In this document: positions 21,010 to 23,047 of the stretch, piece by piece
How positions within the stretch are numbered: position 1 is the stretch's first letter
How the letters are laid out: each line of letters opens with the position of its first letter
Source: a virus
Strand: one strand, 5' to 3'
DNA: 23,047 nucleotides
IMG/VR virus record: IMGVR_UViG_3300037502_001811
Location: 1 to 23,047 of that record
The notes under the pieces: generated by a model
Databases searched by the model: none
Seen by the model: the letters and a program-made list of their open reading frames with translations, nothing else
What the model was told of the DNA's origin: nothing
Position numbers and translations under genes: made by a program

Positions 21010-21320
21010 AGGATGTAGCGGCGTTTAGGGGGTTTCTTGACCTCGAGGATTGTTTTGTGGTCCACGGCAAATCGAACTTGGGCGATGTAGAACTTGCGGC
21101 CTTTAAGTCGAGGGTCATTAAATTGTGTATCCATGAGGGCGGCGGCACGTGCCTCGTGGAGAGTGCGAAAGAATTTCGGGGACCGTTGTCGGTCTTTGAT
21201 TCTTCCGCGCTCTGTGCAAAAGGTCCAGCAGGAGTAGTTATCACCGCTTACTGTCTGCCCAGACGGTGATTCTGGTTGCGGCGCGGACGCACTCTCTGGT
21301 GAGTCGGTCGATTTCGTCAA
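21006..21320 (-). CDS. 104-residue hypothetical protein
   Basis: A Ser/Pro-rich N-terminus (about 25 residues) precedes a basic core: NYSCWTFCTERGRIKDRQRS, PKFFRTLHEARAAALMDTQF, KFYIAQVRFAVDH and a KKPPKRRYIL tail. No family is recognised. The start is probably TTG at 21320, because AGGAG lies six bases upstream. This places its first 80 bases inside the preceding 68-residue gene. The stop overlaps the NrdR-like start, so translation is coupled. Confidence 0.65.
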   Translation of the reverse strand: MTKSTDSPESASAPQPESPSGQTVSGDNYSCWTFCTERGRIKDRQRSPKFFRTLHEARAAALMDTQFNDPRLKGRKFYIAQVRFAVDHKTILEVKKPPKRRYIL

Positions 21321-21447
21321 TTTGTTCTCCTGTTAGGTTGGCGTTGGCGCAGATCTCTTGTAGGCGACGGGCATTTCTTCCCAGCATGACGCTATGAATG
21401 GCGGGGTCGATCTCGTGGTTCGGTTCAATCTTTTGGGTGTCGGTCAT
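21241..21447 (-). CDS. 68-residue helical hypothetical protein
   Basis: This gene begins MTDTQKIEPNHEIDPAIHSV, then MLGRNARRLQEICANANLTG and EQIDEIDRLTRECVRAATR. It appears as two or three charged helices without a known motif. The ATG at 21447 overlaps the upstream stop (ATGA) and has AGGA eight bases before it. The longer open frame to 21675 is rejected because it lies inside the membrane protein gene. Confidence 0.7.
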   Translation of the reverse strand: MTDTQKIEPNHEIDPAIHSVMLGRNARRLQEICANANLTGEQIDEIDRLTRECVRAATRITVWADSKR

Positions 21448-21716
21448 TTCATGTTTCCTGTAGGTTGACGTTCGGACCACAATTCTAAGCATGTGCTCTC
21501 GAGTTGTAGTGAGGGGGGATTGGTGCGGATGGCGTCTTTCAGGCCCATGTTGTAGGCCTTGACCACATCCTCTGGAATCACGCCGGGTGGGTACGGTCCC
21601 TGGTCGGAGAAGAGTTTTTCTAGTGACAAAAACACCAGGGTCGTGGTCAGTGCTCCAAGAGCAAAGCCTGCCCAATAGGTGCCGTTTTGGATCTTATGAT
21701 CAAGTGTTGTCTGCAT
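21444..21716 (-). CDS. 90-residue protein with one N-terminal membrane helix
   Basis: After MQTTLDHKIQNG comes a hydrophobic stretch TYWAGFALGALTTTLVFLSL (about residues 13-32), likely a single transmembrane helix. A mainly polar ~55-residue domain follows (PEDVVKAYNMGLKDAIRTNP). AGGAG lies seven bases before the ATG at 21716; the gene overlaps the end of the 260-residue gene by 17 bases. One-helix small membrane proteins in phages include holins, spanins and superinfection or host-takeover factors. Nothing here selects among them. Confidence 0.7.
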   Translation of the reverse strand: MQTTLDHKIQNGTYWAGFALGALTTTLVFLSLEKLFSDQGPYPPGVIPEDVVKAYNMGLKDAIRTNPPSLQLESTCLELWSERQPTGNMK

Positions 21717-22482
21717 TGCTGTTCTCCTGGGTTTTGTTGATGACCTTGTAATCGTGGAAGACGACGCCGTTGGAGGCATTGCCTACTTTGCAATCGCGGA
21801 CCCAGACGCGCTTCTGTGATTTCTTTATAACGCGCCAATGGCCGCGACGGTCGTGCAGGCGAGGGCTGGCGTGAGTGCCGCCGAGGTGCTCGCGCTTCGG
21901 TCTAATGGGCTGGATGACGACGGTTTTCCAATCAAAAAGAGGAACCTTTCCCTGGCGAATCCGTTTTTCGTGGTTCTTGCGCCTTGTTGGTTGGTAGCCT
22001 GTTACCTCGCGTGTCTCTAGTGAGTCGATGAAGGTAGCGACGAACCCCAAGGTCGTGAACAGAAAAAGCCGTTGCTTCTCTTCTATGTCTTCTGGAAGCC
22101 TGTAGCCCTCATCGTCAAAGGCTTCTACTACAACATTAGATTCCTCATTGACTCTGTAAGAAAAAAATGGGGATTGGTAGAGTTCTCCATCGATATGAAG
22201 CACCCACGTTTTACCAACAATTCCTTTCGCTTCTTTTAGATCGTTGAGAAGCCCACACCCTTCACTGTCCTGCATCAGGAGCGTTAGCATTTTGCTTCCG
22301 TTTCCGTCTACGGAGACCAGAGCCACTTCCTTAAAGGGCAGTCTGGTGTCCAGGAGTCGGTAGACTATTTCTTGAGCGAAATAACCATTTTGCGCTTTCA
22401 GTTCAACTCCTGATATATCAAACCATTTGAAAAGCTCATTGACGGTTAATCGAGAGCACATCTCTTGGATTAAGGGAGTCAT
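21700..22482 (-). CDS. Phage protein with C-terminal RGHWR...RVWV domain
   Basis: This 260-residue protein has an N-terminal alpha/beta region (ELFKWFDISGVELKAQNGYF near residues 16-35; DEEGYRLPEDIEEKQRLFLF near 123-142). The basic C-terminal domain contains HLGGTHASPRLHDRRGHWRV, then KKSQKRVWVRDCKVG and GVVFHDYKV. The motif H.SPR.H.RRGHWR.....KRVWV..C.VG......DYKV recurs at the C-terminus of many phage and mobile-element proteins and has no known role. The ATG overlaps the upstream stop (ATGA) and follows AAAGGAG by eight bases. Confidence 0.75.
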   Translation of the reverse strand: MTPLIQEMCSRLTVNELFKWFDISGVELKAQNGYFAQEIVYRLLDTRLPFKEVALVSVDGNGSKMLTLLMQDSEGCGLLNDLKEAKGIVGKTWVLHIDGELYQSPFFSYRVNEESNVVVEAFDDEGYRLPEDIEEKQRLFLFTTLGFVATFIDSLETREVTGYQPTRRKNHEKRIRQGKVPLFDWKTVVIQPIRPKREHLGGTHASPRLHDRRGHWRVIKKSQKRVWVRDCKVGNASNGVVFHDYKVINKTQENSNADNT

Positions 22483-22931
22483 GAATTTTTCTCCTTTAAC
22501 TTGTTCTCCACTGCCAAGACCCCTACGAAGCCGAGCTTTCTGAAGTGCTCGCGTTCCTCGTCACTCAACCCAACCCATTCACGCTTTGGTGGTGCGGTGT
22601 AGAGTGCGGTGCCGTTCAAATAAACTGCCGATGGGTTGATTGGTGTAAAAACCATGTAACCGCCGTGCATGCCGTTAATGTATCCAACAGGCTCCTGTTC
22701 AGGCTGTGCTAGTGCTTGGCGTAGTGCTTCTACTGGGCCGCCTTTTAATTTGTAACCGTCTGTTGTAATCATTGTGTCCCATCGCTTCTTTTGTAACGCT
22801 TCGACACGCTTCCTGTACCAAGCATCGTTTTCCTTAGCCATGTCCGATGCGGTGTCAATGTCATCTAAGATGTCCCATAGCGTTTCCAAAGCCTCCAACG
22901 CCATCTCTGCTGCTTTGCGTAGGTCAGTCAT
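22479..22931 (-). CDS. Phage hypothetical protein (RKAAEMALEALE / VEALRQALAQPE type)
   Basis: This 150-residue protein begins MTDLRKAAEMALEALETLWD and contains GGPVEALRQALAQPEQEPVG and NGTALYTAPPKREWVGLSDE. These three blocks in this order recur in small proteins of aquatic and betaproteobacterial phages, where they act as shuffled modules; function is unknown. An internal segment of ~40 residues (DIDTASDMAKENDAWYRKRV) separates the first two blocks. The start overlaps the upstream partial gene's stop (ATGA), with an AGAGGTG ribosome site. Confidence 0.75.
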   Translation of the reverse strand: MTDLRKAAEMALEALETLWDILDDIDTASDMAKENDAWYRKRVEALQKKRWDTMITTDGYKLKGGPVEALRQALAQPEQEPVGYINGMHGGYMVFTPINPSAVYLNGTALYTAPPKREWVGLSDEEREHFRKLGFVGVLAVENKLKEKNS

Positions 22932-23047
22932 TTCTCACCTCTTGCTCGAATCATTGCCGCCGCTACTACTCCTTGGTTATGCCAATCACCATGCAACCAT
23001 TCTTCACACACCTTCGCACACGCCTCACGCTCTCGCTCAATAACCAA
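22928..23047 (-). CDS. C-terminus of a phage hypothetical protein (cut by window edge)
   Basis: The last 39 codons are in frame to the window edge and read LVIEREREACAKVCEEWLHG...AMIRARGEK. EREACAKVCE.........AIRARG is a familiar tail of modular phage hypothetical proteins that often precedes genes like its neighbour. Its TGA overlaps the next ATG (ATGA). The N-terminus is outside the window. Confidence 0.65.
   Translation of the reverse strand: MVIEREREACAKVCEEWLHGDWHNQGVVAAAMIRARGEK

Noticed and set aside
1-23047. tRNA genes, CRISPR arrays, integrase or transposase genes
   Set aside because: None seen: no cloverleaf with CCA-type end, no regularly spaced repeats, and no tyrosine or serine recombinase or DDE motifs in any plausible gene.

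Overview
The window is a stretch of a tailed double-stranded DNA phage genome (Caudoviricetes). The large terminase, portal, scaffold and major capsid genes show this, as do many small overlapping genes that all lie on the minus strand. No tail sheath, tape measure or long tail gene is visible. The portal looks podovirus-like, and the gene order (terL, internal-type proteins, portal, small basic proteins, GroES-like protein, scaffold, capsid) resembles uncultured aquatic podo-like phages. The host cannot be fixed from the sequence. Identifications rest on motif and family recognition by eye; no database search was run.

In transcription order (right to left): (1) 23047-20625 is a tight cluster of small early-type or unknown genes with ATGA overlaps, including a zinc-ribbon NrdR-like protein, a one-helix membrane protein and a protein with a C-terminal RGHWR...RVWV domain. 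(2) 20624-19904 is a 720-base non-coding region with a perfect 24-bp inverted repeat about 200 bp apart, A-tracts, repeated GAGAACTT and TTACACC words, and start-stop minigenes. It sits just upstream of terS and is a candidate origin, packaging or control region. (3) 19903-18557 holds a small unknown gene, terS and a PD-(D/E)XK nuclease. (4) 18556-15055 is a GC-rich accessory block of seven genes (DUF932 family, a Cys-rich DUF7227-like protein, a zinc ribbon and small unknowns). It is organised as four short transcription units, three with clear promoter-like signals and one with a weak one. Each has a 5' hairpin, a shared ATACTYTAGAAAGG leader and its own intrinsic terminator. (5) 15054-14537 is a non-coding stretch of low-complexity GC-rich DNA ending in a dyad cluster that contains an exact 16-bp copy of the bacterial chromosomal parS site. 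(6) 14536-1387 is the packaging and head module: terL, a coiled-coil Tyr/Gln-rich protein, a 1346-residue polyvalent protein, portal, DUF6496-like protein, small coiled-coil protein, GroES-like co-chaperonin, scaffold, two head-associated proteins and the major capsid protein, closed by a strong terminator. (7) 1350-1 holds a structured leader and four small virion-associated or unknown genes, the last cut by the window edge.

The functional logic is DNA packaging (terS, terL, nuclease), portal and head assembly helped by a phage co-chaperonin, internal or ejected proteins linked by a recurring GGEV motif, and accessory genes inserted between the two terminase subunits. The parS copy, the four-unit leader architecture, the terS-upstream inverted repeat and the post-capsid structured leader are the least expected features.
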